From Actinoallomurus soli (lineage in GTDB: Bacteria > Actinomycetota > Actinomycetes > Streptosporangiales > Streptosporangiaceae), in contig NZ_JAMXMV010000013.1 in assembly GCF_024055715.1 (NCBI RefSeq), forward strand, positions 1 to 64,000: a stretch of DNA of 64,000 bases, in the 5' to 3' direction. The position numbers were made by a program, and so were the translations under genes. Each line of letters opens with the position of its first letter. The stretch's first letter is position 1. A model generated the notes under the pieces. The model was not told the origin of the DNA, searched no databases, and saw nothing but the letters and a program-made list of their open reading frames with translations. Positions 8,891 to 16,958 of the stretch are shown here, one piece after another.

Positions 8891-11205
8891 GTGCGGGACA
8901 CGCCGTCGTCGGCACCGGGACGGCCCAGCGCGAGCGGCACGCCGTCGTCGGCACCGGGGCGCGCCGGAGCGACGCCGCCCCGAAGGTGACCGGCGGGGCA
9001 CGGTACACCGCCGACGTGCGGCTGCCGGGGATGCTGCACGCCAAGGTGCTGCGGAGCCCGCACGCGCACGCCCGGGTGGTGTCGGTGGACGCGAGGCGGG
9101 CGCGGGCGCTGGACGGCGTGCACGCCGTCCTCACTCGCGACGACCTCGGCGGGCTGTCCCCGACGTACGGCTACTTCATCAAGGACCAGCCCGTCGTGGC
9201 CATCGACCGGGTCCGCTACGTCGGTGACGTGGTCGCGGCGGTCGCCGCCGTGGACGAGCGGGTCGCGCTGCGCGCGCTCGAGCTGATCGACGTGGTGTAC
9301 GAGCCGCTGCCCGCGGTCCCGGACATCGACGCCGCGCTCGCCGCCGACGCGCCGGAGCTGTTCGAGGACGCGCCGCCCGGAATCGTCCCGCCGTACGGCA
9401 CAGGCGCCTCGGGCCGCCTGCGGCCGCGCCGGAACGTCTGCTACGAGTTCCGTTACGAGACCGGCCCGGAGGACGCCTGGGCCGAATGCGACCACGTCTT
9501 CGAGGACACGTTCGTCTTCTCCCGGATGAACCATTTCCACCTGGAACCGTTCGTCACCGTCGCCGACGTGCGCGGCGAGCAGATCGAGATCTGGACCTCG
9601 ACCCAGAACCCGTTCCCGCTGCGCAGGGAGCTGGCCCGGGTCCTCCAGGTCGAGGAGAACCGCATCCGGGTGCACGTGCCGTACGTCGGGGGCGGGTTCG
9701 GCGCGAAGCACAACTGCAAGACCGAGCCGATCGCCATCCTCCTGTCCCGCCTGGCCGGGCGCCCGGTGCGCTACTGCCTCACGACCGAGGAGGGCTTCCT
9801 CACCCTCAGCCAGCACTCGGCCGTGCTGACGGTGCGGACCGGCGTGCGGGCCGACGGCACGTTCGTCGCACGGGACAGCACGGTGCTGCTGGAGGCGGGC
9901 GCCTACTCCGACGGCAGCCCGCTCGTCGCGGAGAAGGCCGCCTACCGGATGCCCGGGCCGTACCGCTGGAAGCGCGTCGAGTCGTCCTGCGCGTGCGTGA
10001 TGACCACCACGACGCCCACCGGTCCGTTTCGCGGCTTCGGCGCGACCCAGTCGACCTGGGCGAGCGAGAGCCAGGTCGACATGATCGCCCGCCGGCTCGG
10101 CATGGACCCGTACGACCTGCGGATGAAGAACCTCAAAGCGCTCGGTGAGCCGTTCGTGCCGGGGGAGAGCGGCATCGACAGCGACCTGGCCGAGGGTCTG
10201 GAGGTCGTCGCCGGCGCGCTGGGCTACCACGCGCGCCCGCGCACGCCGAACCGCGGGATGGGACTGGCCATCGGGTTCAAGGACGGCGGCGGCGTGAACA
10301 AGCCGGCGCAGGCCCGGGTGAAGGTCTCCACGGCCGGCGACGTGTACGTCAGCTGCGGGACGGTGGAGATCGGGCAGGGCGCGTCCACCACGCTGTGCCA
10401 GGTCGCCGCCGAGGTGCTGGGCGTCCCGCTCCGGCGGGTGGTCTACGCCCCGATCAACACCGATGTCACCCCCTTCGACCAGGGCACCAACGCCTCCTCG
10501 GGAATGACCGTGATGGGGCAGGCGGTCCTGCGCGCGGCCGAGGCGGTCCGCGCGCAGGTGCTGGAGTTCGCGGCGGAGCGGCTCGGCTGTACGGCCGCCG
10601 AGCTGACCCTGCGGGACTGGGCGGTGCGGCGCGGCGACGAGGTCACACCGCTGCCCGGCCTCATCACGGCCGTCTTCGGCGGCACGGGCTTCGAGTTCTC
10701 CGGCTCGGGCTTCTTCAAGGCGCCCAACTCCCGCGAGGCGCCGCTGGACGCGCCGTGCGTGTTCTGGGAGATCGGCTGGGCGGGCGCGGAGGTCGAGGTC
10801 GATCCGGACACCGGCAAGGTCACGGTGCTGCAGCTGGTGGCCAGCGGGGACGTCGGCAAGGCCGTCAACACGCTGGTCTGCCGCGGACAGGACGAGGGCG
10901 CGGCGGTGATGGGCCTCGGCCAGGCGCTCTTCGAGGAGATGCGCTTCGACGACGGCGTCCTGCTGAACGGCGAGGCGCTGGACTACCGGGTGCCGATGGC
11001 GGAGGACCTGCCCGAGCGGTTCGTCTCGATCACCCAGGAGCAGGGGCACGGCCCCGGGCCGTTCGGCGCGAAGGGCGCCGGCGAGGGGGCCATGGTCCCG
11101 GTGGCCGCGGCCATAGCGAACGCGGTGCACGACGCGACGGGGGCGCGGATCAGCACCCTGCCGCTGTCGCCGGAGCGGGTGTTCGACGCGCTCCAGACCC
11201 GCTAG
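8887..11205 (+). CDS. molybdopterin-binding (large) subunit of a molybdenum hydroxylase
   Basis: This 772-aa catalytic subunit of the xanthine oxidase/CO dehydrogenase family hydroxylates a carbon next to nitrogen or an aldehyde, using water and a molybdopterin cofactor. Seen are VTGGARYTADVRLPGMLHAKVLR (written here in part only as a family start), GGGFGAKHN, the substrate-channel motif PTGPFRGFGATQS, and GAKGAGEGAM with the presumed catalytic glutamate near residue 730. The CO-dehydrogenase active-site motif VAYRCSFR is absent, so CO is not the likely substrate. With a Rieske oxygenase and ring-cleavage enzyme next door, an N-heteroaromatic or aromatic aldehyde is more plausible. Cofactor-maturation genes (XdhC/CoxDEF type) are not in the window. 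Confidence 0.9.
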   Translation: MSAGHAVVGTGTAQRERHAVVGTGARRSDAAPKVTGGARYTADVRLPGMLHAKVLRSPHAHARVVSVDARRARALDGVHAVLTRDDLGGLSPTYGYFIKDQPVVAIDRVRYVGDVVAAVAAVDERVALRALELIDVVYEPLPAVPDIDAALAADAPELFEDAPPGIVPPYGTGASGRLRPRRNVCYEFRYETGPEDAWAECDHVFEDTFVFSRMNHFHLEPFVTVADVRGEQIEIWTSTQNPFPLRRELARVLQVEENRIRVHVPYVGGGFGAKHNCKTEPIAILLSRLAGRPVRYCLTTEEGFLTLSQHSAVLTVRTGVRADGTFVARDSTVLLEAGAYSDGSPLVAEKAAYRMPGPYRWKRVESSCACVMTTTTPTGPFRGFGATQSTWASESQVDMIARRLGMDPYDLRMKNLKALGEPFVPGESGIDSDLAEGLEVVAGALGYHARPRTPNRGMGLAIGFKDGGGVNKPAQARVKVSTAGDVYVSCGTVEIGQGASTTLCQVAAEVLGVPLRRVVYAPINTDVTPFDQGTNASSGMTVMGQAVLRAAEAVRAQVLEFAAERLGCTAAELTLRDWAVRRGDEVTPLPGLITAVFGGTGFEFSGSGFFKAPNSREAPLDAPCVFWEIGWAGAEVEVDPDTGKVTVLQLVASGDVGKAVNTLVCRGQDEGAAVMGLGQALFEEMRFDDGVLLNGEALDYRVPMAEDLPERFVSITQEQGHGPGPFGAKGAGEGAMVPVAAAIANAVHDATGARISTLPLSPERVFDALQTR

Positions 11206-11221
11206 ATCGGGAGAGCCAAAT

Positions 11222-11272
11222 TTACTTAGTGCTCAGATGCTCATCGCGTGATATCTTTGCGCTAAGATTTTT
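11222..11272. promoter_or_regulatory. operator/promoter of the cupin-Rieske operon
   Basis: Two copies of the island motif face each other: CTTAGTGCTCAGAT (11225-11238; minus strand GCACTAAG) and TTTGCGCTAAGATTTT (11256-11271), with TAAGAT at 11263-11268 as a possible -10. The 94-bp gap is AT-rich compared with its surroundings. It starts the longest operon of the island. Confidence 0.6.
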
Positions 11273-11299
11273 TCCGCACAACAACGGAGGTAGAGGGCA

Positions 11300-11821
11300 G
11301 TGAGCGACACACCGACCACCGGCGCGACCGACCTGGAAGCCCTGATCGACTCCTGCATCGCCAGCAAGGACAGCCGGTACGAGGACTGGGACACCCTCGG
11401 CTTCCAGGCCAAGGCCGGCGACGAGTTCCGGCGCGCGCAGATCCGCTACATCGGCTCCGGCGCCACCGGGAACCACGAGACCGACAGCCGCATCATCCCG
11501 TCGGGCGGCTTCACCTTCTCCAACATGAGGCTCCCGGCCGGCGCCGTCGGCCCCGAGCACACCCACCACGACGCGGAGGAGGCGTTCTTCGTCCTCGAGG
11601 GCACCCTCGAGGTGACCGTCCACGACGTCGAGGACGGCACGAAGACCGCGAGCCGCGTGCTCGGCTACCGCGACCTGATCCGCGTGCCGGCCGGGGTGCC
11701 CCGCAGCCTGCGCAACATCGGCGACACCGACGCGCTCTTCTGCGTGATCATCGGCACGCGCAAGCCCCAGGTCCCGACCTACCCGCCGACCTCCCCGATG
11801 CACGGCATCACGCGGGACTGA
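11300..11821 (+). CDS. cupin-domain protein
   Basis: This 173-aa single-cupin protein keeps the metal-binding pattern in GPEHTHHDAEEAFFVLEG (two histidines and a glutamate, about residues 88-104) and a second motif region RVPAGVPRSLRNIGDTDAL. It starts at GTG with GGAGG 9 nt upstream. It is first in the operon and one base ahead of the reductase gene. Cupins in such clusters can be dioxygenases, isomerases or ligand-binding accessory proteins; the sequence does not decide between these. Confidence 0.8.
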   Translation: MSDTPTTGATDLEALIDSCIASKDSRYEDWDTLGFQAKAGDEFRRAQIRYIGSGATGNHETDSRIIPSGGFTFSNMRLPAGAVGPEHTHHDAEEAFFVLEGTLEVTVHDVEDGTKTASRVLGYRDLIRVPAGVPRSLRNIGDTDALFCVIIGTRKPQVPTYPPTSPMHGITRD

Positions 11822-11822
11822 C

Positions 11823-12752
11823 ATGCGTGAGCTCCGCCTGACCCAGGTGACCTGGCTGGCCGAGGGCGTCGTGCGGCTCGAGTTCACCGACCCCGGCGGC
11901 GCCGAGTTGCCGGCCTGGGAGCCCGGCGCCCACCTGTCCCTGCGCCTGCCGAACGGCCTGACCCGGGAGTACTCCCTGTGCGGCGACCCGGGCGACCGCC
12001 GCCGCTACGCGGTGGCGGTGCAGCGGGAGAAGGGCTCGCGCGGCGGCAGCGCCTGCGTGCACGAGAGGCTGCGGGTCGGCGACCTCGTCGAGGTGGCCGG
12101 GCCGCAGAACGACTTCCCGCTCGAGGACGCACCGGCGTACGTGCTCGTCGCGGGCGGGATCGGCATCACCCCGATCAAGGCGATGGCGGAGACGCTCGCG
12201 GCCCGCGGAGCGCGGTGGCGGCTGTTCCACTGCGGCGCCGCCCGTGCTCGGATGGCCTTCACCGACGAGCTGAGCGCGCTCGGCGACGTCGTCGTCCACG
12301 CCGACGACGAGGCGGGCGGCCCGCCGGACCTCGCCGCCGTGCTCGCCGGGCTTCCCGCCGACGCCCTGGTCTACTGCTGCGGCCCCGAACCGCTGATCCA
12401 GGCGGTCGAGGCGGCCATGGCCGATCCCACGCGCTTGCGCGTCGAGCGGTTCCGCGCGCCCGAGCCGCCGAAGACCGGAGGAGACACGGCGTTCACGGTG
12501 ACCTGCGGCCGGTCCGGGCGCAGCCTCACCGTCGAACCCGGCGTCTCCGTCCTCGCGACGCTGCGCGCCGCCGGGATGGACCTGCCGTCCTCGTGCGAGG
12601 AGGGCATCTGCGGCACCTGCGAGACACGGGTGCTGACCGGCGAGCCCGACCACCGCGACTTCCTGCTCACCGACGCGGAACGGGCGGCGGGCGGCTCGAT
12701 GATGCTGTGCGTCTCCCGCTCCCGCGGCCCCGAACTCGTCCTCGACCTCTGA
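11823..12752 (+). CDS. phthalate-dioxygenase-reductase-type FMN/[2Fe-2S] oxidoreductase
   Basis: This 309-aa electron-transfer protein is the expected partner of the Rieske oxygenase. It has an FMN-binding barrel with REYSLCGDP (about residues 49-57), an NAD-binding domain with AGGIGITPIKAMA and CCGPEPLIQAVEAAM, and a C-terminal plant-type [2Fe-2S] domain with SSCEEGICGTCE and a final MLCVSR. The order FMN-NAD-ferredoxin is that of PDR/VanB-type reductases. It begins 1 bp after the cupin gene. The oxygenase system thus looks two-component (reductase and oxygenase) with no separate ferredoxin. Confidence 0.93.
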   Translation: MRELRLTQVTWLAEGVVRLEFTDPGGAELPAWEPGAHLSLRLPNGLTREYSLCGDPGDRRRYAVAVQREKGSRGGSACVHERLRVGDLVEVAGPQNDFPLEDAPAYVLVAGGIGITPIKAMAETLAARGARWRLFHCGAARARMAFTDELSALGDVVVHADDEAGGPPDLAAVLAGLPADALVYCCGPEPLIQAVEAAMADPTRLRVERFRAPEPPKTGGDTAFTVTCGRSGRSLTVEPGVSVLATLRAAGMDLPSSCEEGICGTCETRVLTGEPDHRDFLLTDAERAAGGSMMLCVSRSRGPELVLDL

Positions 12753-12890
12753 CGGCGGCCGCCCCCGGCCGCCCGCCCCGGCGGCCGCCCGGTCCGCCCC
12801 TGACCCGACCGCCCGGTCCGCCCTCGCGGCCGTCCGGTCCACCCTCGTCCGGCGGCCGTCCGGTCCGCCCCGATCCCGGAAGGGAGCGTC
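12753..12890 (+). repeat. low-complexity GC spacer with repeated CCGCCCGGTCCGCCC
   Basis: The 138-bp gap between the reductase and the 73-aa gene is made of imperfect repeats of GGCCGYCCGGTCCRCCC, about five copies with irregular spacing, in nearly pure GC sequence. No gene or terminator is evident. A ribosome-binding site (GGAAGGGAG) for the next gene closes it. Confidence 0.5.
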
Positions 12891-13112
12891 ATGACCCTGA
12901 GACTGCAGCCGGTCCAGTCCCGGCAACGTGAGCTGACCAGCTACGAACACGCGCTGGCCGACGAGCTCGAGGCCATCTTCGGCCGGGGGGTGCACGACCT
13001 GCCCGGACTGGTCGCCGCGCTCAACGAGACCGGCGTGCGCCCGGCCGGCGGCGCCGACTGGACCGAGGAATCCTTCACCGCCGAGATCGCCCGACTTGGA
13101 GCGCCAGAATGA
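12891..13112 (+). CDS. 73-aa protein resembling a recombinase helix-turn-helix
   Basis: This small protein of 73 residues is translationally coupled to the Rieske gene, whose ATG overlaps its TGA. The C-terminal half, LVAALNETGVRPAGGADW and then TEESFTAEIARLG, resembles the segment of large serine recombinases that reads 'ALNERGIPTPRGGxWTxxTVxxIL'. There is no catalytic recombinase domain. The N-terminal half, RQRELTSYEHALADELEAIF, is predicted helical. Its position, immediately before the oxygenase, suggests an accessory or assembly protein rather than a recombinase. Its function is unknown. Confidence 0.75.
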   Translation: MTLRLQPVQSRQRELTSYEHALADELEAIFGRGVHDLPGLVAALNETGVRPAGGADWTEESFTAEIARLGAPE

Positions 13113-14170
13113 CGAGACATCCGGCCAACGCCGCCCTCGACACCGTCGACGGGCTCATCCGGCTCGGTCTGCGCAACCAGTGGTACGCCCTGTGCCGGTC
13201 GGACCAGGTCCCGGCCGGCGGCCTCATCCGGCTCGACCGCGTCGGCGAGGAGCTGATGCTCTGGCGCGACGCCGACGGCGCCGTCCACGTTCAGGAGGAC
13301 CGCTGCCCGCACCGCGGCGCGCGGCTCACCCAGGGCGTGCACATGGGCGACCGGGTCGCCTGCAACTACCACGGCGTGCAGGTCGACGCCGAGGGCGTCG
13401 TCGTGTCCGTGCCCGGCGTGCCCGGCTGCGCCCTGGAGGGGCGGCGGGCCCTGCGGACCTTTCCCGCGCGGGAGCACGGCGGGGCGGTCTTCGCCTGGTT
13501 CGGCGATCCCGACGACGCCGAGCCGCTGCCGTTCGAGGTGCCCGAGCAGCTCGCGTCGCCGGAATGGGACCACTTCCTGGCCTACGTCGAGTGGGACGCG
13601 CCCTGGATCTACTCCCTCGACAACCTGATGGACCCCATGCACGGCGCCTTCCTGCACCGCAAGTCCCACACGATGAGCGGCGGCAGGCGCGAGGCGCTGT
13701 TCCAGATCCGCGACACCGACACCGGGTTCGTCTTCGAGAAGACCGACCAGGCCGGCGTGAACTTCGACTGGTCGGAGTGGATCGCCGGCGGCACGCCGTG
13801 GGTGCGGCTGGACATCCCCTACCCGGCGACCGCCGGTCCCGGCGGCCCGTTCACGATCGTCTGCACCGCCACCCCGATCAACGAGACCCAGCACGCGGCC
13901 TTCTTCTGGCGCTGCCGGAAGGTGACCGGCTGGGAGCGCGACACCTGGCGGTTCCTGTACAAGGCGCGGCTGGAGGCCCGGCACTGGGCGGTGCTCGAAC
14001 AGGACCGGCTGATGGAGGAGGCGATGCCGCTCGACGCCTGGTCGCGGGAGACCCTCTACCAGCACGATCTGGCGCTCGTCCGGCTGCGCCGCGCGATCCG
14101 CGCCGAGGCCCAGCGTCAGCTCGCCGCCCGCGAGGAGCACGCGAAGCAGGGCGCGGAGGTGCGGGCGTGA
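13109..14170 (+). CDS. Rieske non-heme iron oxygenase, alpha subunit
   Basis: This 353-aa oxygenase component hydroxylates an aromatic or related substrate with O2. The N-terminal Rieske domain has CPHRGA and CNYHG (about residues 67-94, two Cys and two His). The catalytic domain carries DNLMDPMHGAFLHRK (about residues 172-186), which supplies the two histidines of the iron site and the bridging aspartate. The length and the lack of a beta-subunit gene suggest a homotrimeric enzyme of the phthalate/vanillate type. It overlaps the 73-aa gene upstream and the extradiol dioxygenase gene downstream. The start context is ATGA. Confidence 0.93.
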   Translation: MTRHPANAALDTVDGLIRLGLRNQWYALCRSDQVPAGGLIRLDRVGEELMLWRDADGAVHVQEDRCPHRGARLTQGVHMGDRVACNYHGVQVDAEGVVVSVPGVPGCALEGRRALRTFPAREHGGAVFAWFGDPDDAEPLPFEVPEQLASPEWDHFLAYVEWDAPWIYSLDNLMDPMHGAFLHRKSHTMSGGRREALFQIRDTDTGFVFEKTDQAGVNFDWSEWIAGGTPWVRLDIPYPATAGPGGPFTIVCTATPINETQHAAFFWRCRKVTGWERDTWRFLYKARLEARHWAVLEQDRLMEEAMPLDAWSRETLYQHDLALVRLRRAIRAEAQRQLAAREEHAKQGAEVRA

Positions 14171-15096
14171 CCGAGGCGTCCCAGGAGCCGATCGCCCGCC
14201 TGCGCACGCTGCGCAGCGTCGCTCTCCGCACCCCGGAGGCGAGTGAGGCGGCCGAGTTCTACCAGCACGTGTGGGGGCTGTCGCGGATCGAGGGCGACCA
14301 CGGCGTCGCCTGGCTGCGCGGCAGCGGCCCCGAGCACCACATCCTCGAGGTGCGCGAGGCCGAGCGGAACGCCCTCGGCAAGATCGCCTTCGCCGTGGCC
14401 ACTCCCCGTGAGGTCGACGAGGCGGCCTTCCGCCTCGCGGCCCGCGGCATCCCGCTGGTCACCGAGCCCGGGCTCCTGGACCAGGCCGGCGGCGGGTACG
14501 GTCTGCGGTTCGCCGACCCCGAGGGCCGTCTGGTGGAGGTGTCCACCCAGGTCGAGGCCGTGACGCCCCGGGACGCCGGCGGCCACGAGGCGGTCCCGCG
14601 CAAGCTCGCCCACGTCGTGCTCAACACCACCGACATCGACGCGGCCTGCGCCTTCTACACCGACGTCCTGGGCATGCGCGTGTCGGACTGGTCGGAGCAC
14701 CAGATGGTGTTCCTCCGGTGCAACGGCGACCACCACGTCATCGCGTTCAACCAGGCGCCCTGGACGTCGCTCAACCACGTCGCGTACGAATTGCCGTCGG
14801 TCGACCACTTCATGCGCGGCATCGGCCGCCTCCGGCACCACGGCATCACGCCGAAGTGGGGGCCGGGGCGGCATGGTCCCGGCAACAACACCTTCTCCTA
14901 CTTCACCGACCCCGCCGGACTCGTCTGCGAGTACACCTCCGAGGTGGAGCAGGTCGACGAGGACGCCTGGCTCTGCCGGGTGTGGCGGCGGGTGCCCGAG
15001 CTGTCGGACCTGTGGGGGACCGCCGGGCCGCCCTCGGCGGACGTCCGGTCGCACATGGCCGGCGTGCCCGACACCGGACGGTGGTGGGAGAAGTGA
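14167..15096 (+). CDS. type I extradiol (VOC-family) dioxygenase
   Basis: This 309-aa two-domain vicinal-oxygen-chelate protein is of the size of catechol 2,3-dioxygenase-like and biphenyldiol dioxygenases. The C-terminal domain keeps the likely metal ligands: His in LAHVVLNT, His in SLNHVAYE and Glu in GLVCEYTSE. The N-terminal domain is the degenerate, structural one. It would cleave the catechol made by the Rieske system next to the diol. The GTG at 14167 overlaps the Rieske TGA, and the open frame further upstream is only the out-of-frame shadow of the Rieske gene. Confidence 0.87.
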   Translation: MTEASQEPIARLRTLRSVALRTPEASEAAEFYQHVWGLSRIEGDHGVAWLRGSGPEHHILEVREAERNALGKIAFAVATPREVDEAAFRLAARGIPLVTEPGLLDQAGGGYGLRFADPEGRLVEVSTQVEAVTPRDAGGHEAVPRKLAHVVLNTTDIDAACAFYTDVLGMRVSDWSEHQMVFLRCNGDHHVIAFNQAPWTSLNHVAYELPSVDHFMRGIGRLRHHGITPKWGPGRHGPGNNTFSYFTDPAGLVCEYTSEVEQVDEDAWLCRVWRRVPELSDLWGTAGPPSADVRSHMAGVPDTGRWWEK

Positions 15097-15797
15097 GGAG
15101 CGTCGCCGTCATCGGCCGGGGCGCGATCGGCGGAGTCGTCATCGGCGCGCTGGAACGCGGCGAGGTGCCGGGCGCCCGGCTCACGGCCGTCGTCGACCTC
15201 GGCGATCCCCTGGCGGACGCGCTCGCCGTGGCGGACCTGGTCGTCGAGTGCGCCGGGCAGGCCGCGCTCGCCGAACACGGCCCGAACGTCATCGCGGCAG
15301 GCCGTGACCTGCTCGTCGTCTCGATCGGCGCCCTGACCGACGACGCGCTGCATGAGCGGCTGCGCCGCGGGCCGGGCCGGCTGTTCCTGACCTCCGGGGC
15401 GGTCGGGGGCCTGGACCTGCTGCGCGCGGCGGCGGCGATGGCGCCGCTGGACCAGGTGCGGATCGTCACCACCAAGAAGCCCGCCACCCTCGGCGTGCCG
15501 GACGCGACCGGCCCGGTCGAGGTCATGCGCGGCCCCGCCCGGCAGGTCGCCGCGGCCTTCCCCAGGTCCACGAACGTCGCGGCGGCGGTCGCGCTGGCCG
15601 TCGGCTCCTTCGACGTCGTGGAGGCGGTCGTCGTCGCCGACCCGGCCGCGACGCTGACCTCCCACGTGATCACCGCGTCGGGACCGGCGGGGGAGTACCG
15701 CTTCGAGATCCGCAACCGGCCGTCGGCGGCGAACCCGGCCAGCAGCCAGGTCGTCCCGCACGCGGTGCTGGCCACCCTCCGGGACCTGGCCCGATGA
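15093..15797 (+). CDS. aspartate-dehydrogenase-like oxidoreductase
   Basis: This 234-aa protein of the NadX/L-aspartate dehydrogenase family has a short NAD-binding start SVAVIGRGAIGGVVIGAL and the family's substrate-side stretches SGAVGGLDLLRAAAAMAPL and FPRSTNVAAAVALAVG. The GTG overlaps the preceding TGA. True NadX makes iminoaspartate for NAD synthesis, but no nadA or nadC is nearby. In this operon it more likely acts on an amino or oxo acid intermediate. It is somewhat shorter than typical NadX (about 265 aa), mainly in the nucleotide-binding half. Confidence 0.8.
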   Translation: MRSVAVIGRGAIGGVVIGALERGEVPGARLTAVVDLGDPLADALAVADLVVECAGQAALAEHGPNVIAAGRDLLVVSIGALTDDALHERLRRGPGRLFLTSGAVGGLDLLRAAAAMAPLDQVRIVTTKKPATLGVPDATGPVEVMRGPARQVAAAFPRSTNVAAAVALAVGSFDVVEAVVVADPAATLTSHVITASGPAGEYRFEIRNRPSAANPASSQVVPHAVLATLRDLAR

Positions 15798-16630
15798 CGG
15801 CCCGTACGGGCGGTGGAGTGCACGTTACCGAGCACGGCGGGCCGGGCGCTCCGGTGACGGTCCGTACGGGCGGTGGAGTGCACGTCACCGAGCACGGTGG
15901 GTCCGGCGATCCGGTCCTGCTGCTGCACGGGATCGGCGGCAGCGCCGACTCCTTCGCCGACCAGTTCGCCGCGCTCGCGGCCCGGCACCGGGTGCTCGCC
16001 TGGGACGCCCCGGGTTACGCGCGGTCCGCCGACCCGGCGGACGCCCCCGGCATGGCGGGCTACGCCGCGGCCGCCGCCGCGCTGCTGCGTGAGCGGGGAG
16101 CCTCACCGGCACACGTCGTCGGCGTCTCCTGGGGCGGTGTCATCGCCACCCGCCTCACACTCGACCACCCGGAGCTCGTGCGGACCCTCGTCCTCGCCGA
16201 CTCGACGCGAGGCTCGGGCCGTACGAAGGAGAAGGCCGCGGGCATGCGGCGGCGCGCCGGCGAACTGGCCGCGGCCGGGCCGGAGGCGTTCGCCCGCGCC
16301 CGCGCGCCCAAGCTGGTGTCCGCCGAGGCCCCCCACGAGCTGGTGGACCGGGTCGCGACCGCGATGGCGCGGTCGATACGGCTGCCCGGTTACGCCTACG
16401 CGGCCGCCTCGATGGCCGAGACCGATCACGATGGGGTGCTCGGTCGGATCTCCGTCCCCACGCTGGTCGTCGCCGGCGACCGTGACGTCGTCACCGGGGT
16501 GGCGGAGAGCGAGGCCATCGCGGCGGCCGTGCCCGGAGCCCGGTTCGAGGTGATCGCGGGCGCCGGGCACCTGTCCAACGTCGAACGCCCCGAGGCGTTC
16601 AACCGTCTCCTCCTGGAGTTCCTGACTTGA
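15794..16630 (+). CDS. alpha/beta hydrolase, meta-cleavage-product type
   Basis: This 278-aa alpha/beta hydrolase is probably the C-C bond hydrolase that follows extradiol cleavage. It has the oxyanion motif LLHGIGGSADSF, the nucleophile in GVSWGGVIA (about residue 118), the acid in VAGDRDVVTG and the histidine in GAGHLSN. The N-terminus carries a 20-residue tandem repeat (TARTGGGVHVTEHGGPGAPV, then TVRTGGGVHVTEHGGSGDPV). The start at 15794 overlaps the previous TGA; the second copy also begins with a GTG (15854) that could serve as start. Pathway order suggests a BphD-like role, but substrate is unknown. Confidence 0.87.
   Translation: MTARTGGGVHVTEHGGPGAPVTVRTGGGVHVTEHGGSGDPVLLLHGIGGSADSFADQFAALAARHRVLAWDAPGYARSADPADAPGMAGYAAAAAALLRERGASPAHVVGVSWGGVIATRLTLDHPELVRTLVLADSTRGSGRTKEKAAGMRRRAGELAAAGPEAFARARAPKLVSAEAPHELVDRVATAMARSIRLPGYAYAAASMAETDHDGVLGRISVPTLVVAGDRDVVTGVAESEAIAAAVPGARFEVIAGAGHLSNVERPEAFNRLLLEFLT
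15795..15914 (+). repeat. 60-bp tandem duplication at the hydrolase start
   Basis: Two direct 60-bp copies (about 15795-15854 and 15855-15914) differ at only a few positions, mostly silent or conservative. They encode a 20-residue repeat and duplicate the likely start codon. The high identity suggests a recent slippage or duplication event. Confidence 0.8.
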
Positions 16631-16635
16631 CCTCT

Positions 16636-16940
16636 CCCCCAGCTGAAGCAGGGGGATCCACCCCTCGCGGGTTGAGCTTTCTGCTTCGCGGCCCGTTGCC
16701 GACCCGGATCACCGGCGAGGGACGGAGTGCCGCCCATCGGTCCTACACAAGCTCCACAGACCTGACATCCCGCCAGCCCGGCGGTAGACCCGGCGAGCTT
16801 GGTCTCCGCCCGCCGAGCGGCACTCACGCTAGCACTCGCTCACAAGCGGGGCGGAAGGTCGCGGAAATCCACCCAGGCGGATTTCCGATCCCTGCTTTGC
16901 TCCGCAGAGGTTCGATTCCTCCCCCGCCTCAAGGCGGGGG
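16636..16940. mobile_element. ~300-bp IS200/IS605-like non-autonomous element or remnant
   Basis: The 328-bp gap between two operon genes is flanked by hairpins: CCCCCAGCTGAAGCAGGGGG (16636-16655) and CCCCCGCCTCAAGGCGGGGG (16921-16940). An internal stem GGAAATCC/GGATTTCC lies at 16863-16886. Subterminal hairpins without inverted terminal repeats, and the 'tgaagcaggggga' type of end, resemble palindrome-associated ends of IS200/IS605/TnpB-type elements in actinobacteria. There is no transposase or TnpB gene. The right hairpin abuts the SDR gene's GGAGG ribosome-binding site. A transcription attenuator is the alternative reading. Confidence 0.55.
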
Positions 16941-16958
16941 TCTCCCCGGAGGTATCCG

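Noticed and set aside
8887-11205. aerobic CO dehydrogenase large subunit
   Set aside because: The active-site motif VAYRCSFR of form I CO dehydrogenase is missing; the channel motif is PFRGFGAT, typical of other Mo-hydroxylases.
12753-12890. CRISPR-like repeats
   Set aside because: Units and spacers vary in length and are all GC-rich; there are no cas genes in the window.
13096-14166. long open frame continuous with the extradiol dioxygenase gene
   Set aside because: The upstream part is the out-of-frame shadow of the Rieske gene and is Arg/Pro-rich; the dioxygenase fold begins at 14167.
15093-15797. NadX for NAD biosynthesis
   Set aside because: No nadA, nadB or nadC genes are nearby and the gene is coupled within a catabolic operon, so a pathway role is more likely.
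16853-16935. tRNA-like stretch containing GGTTCGATTCC
   Set aside because: It looks like a T-arm, but no D-arm can be formed and the putative acceptor stem has mismatches; the hairpins fit an IS200/IS605-like end better.
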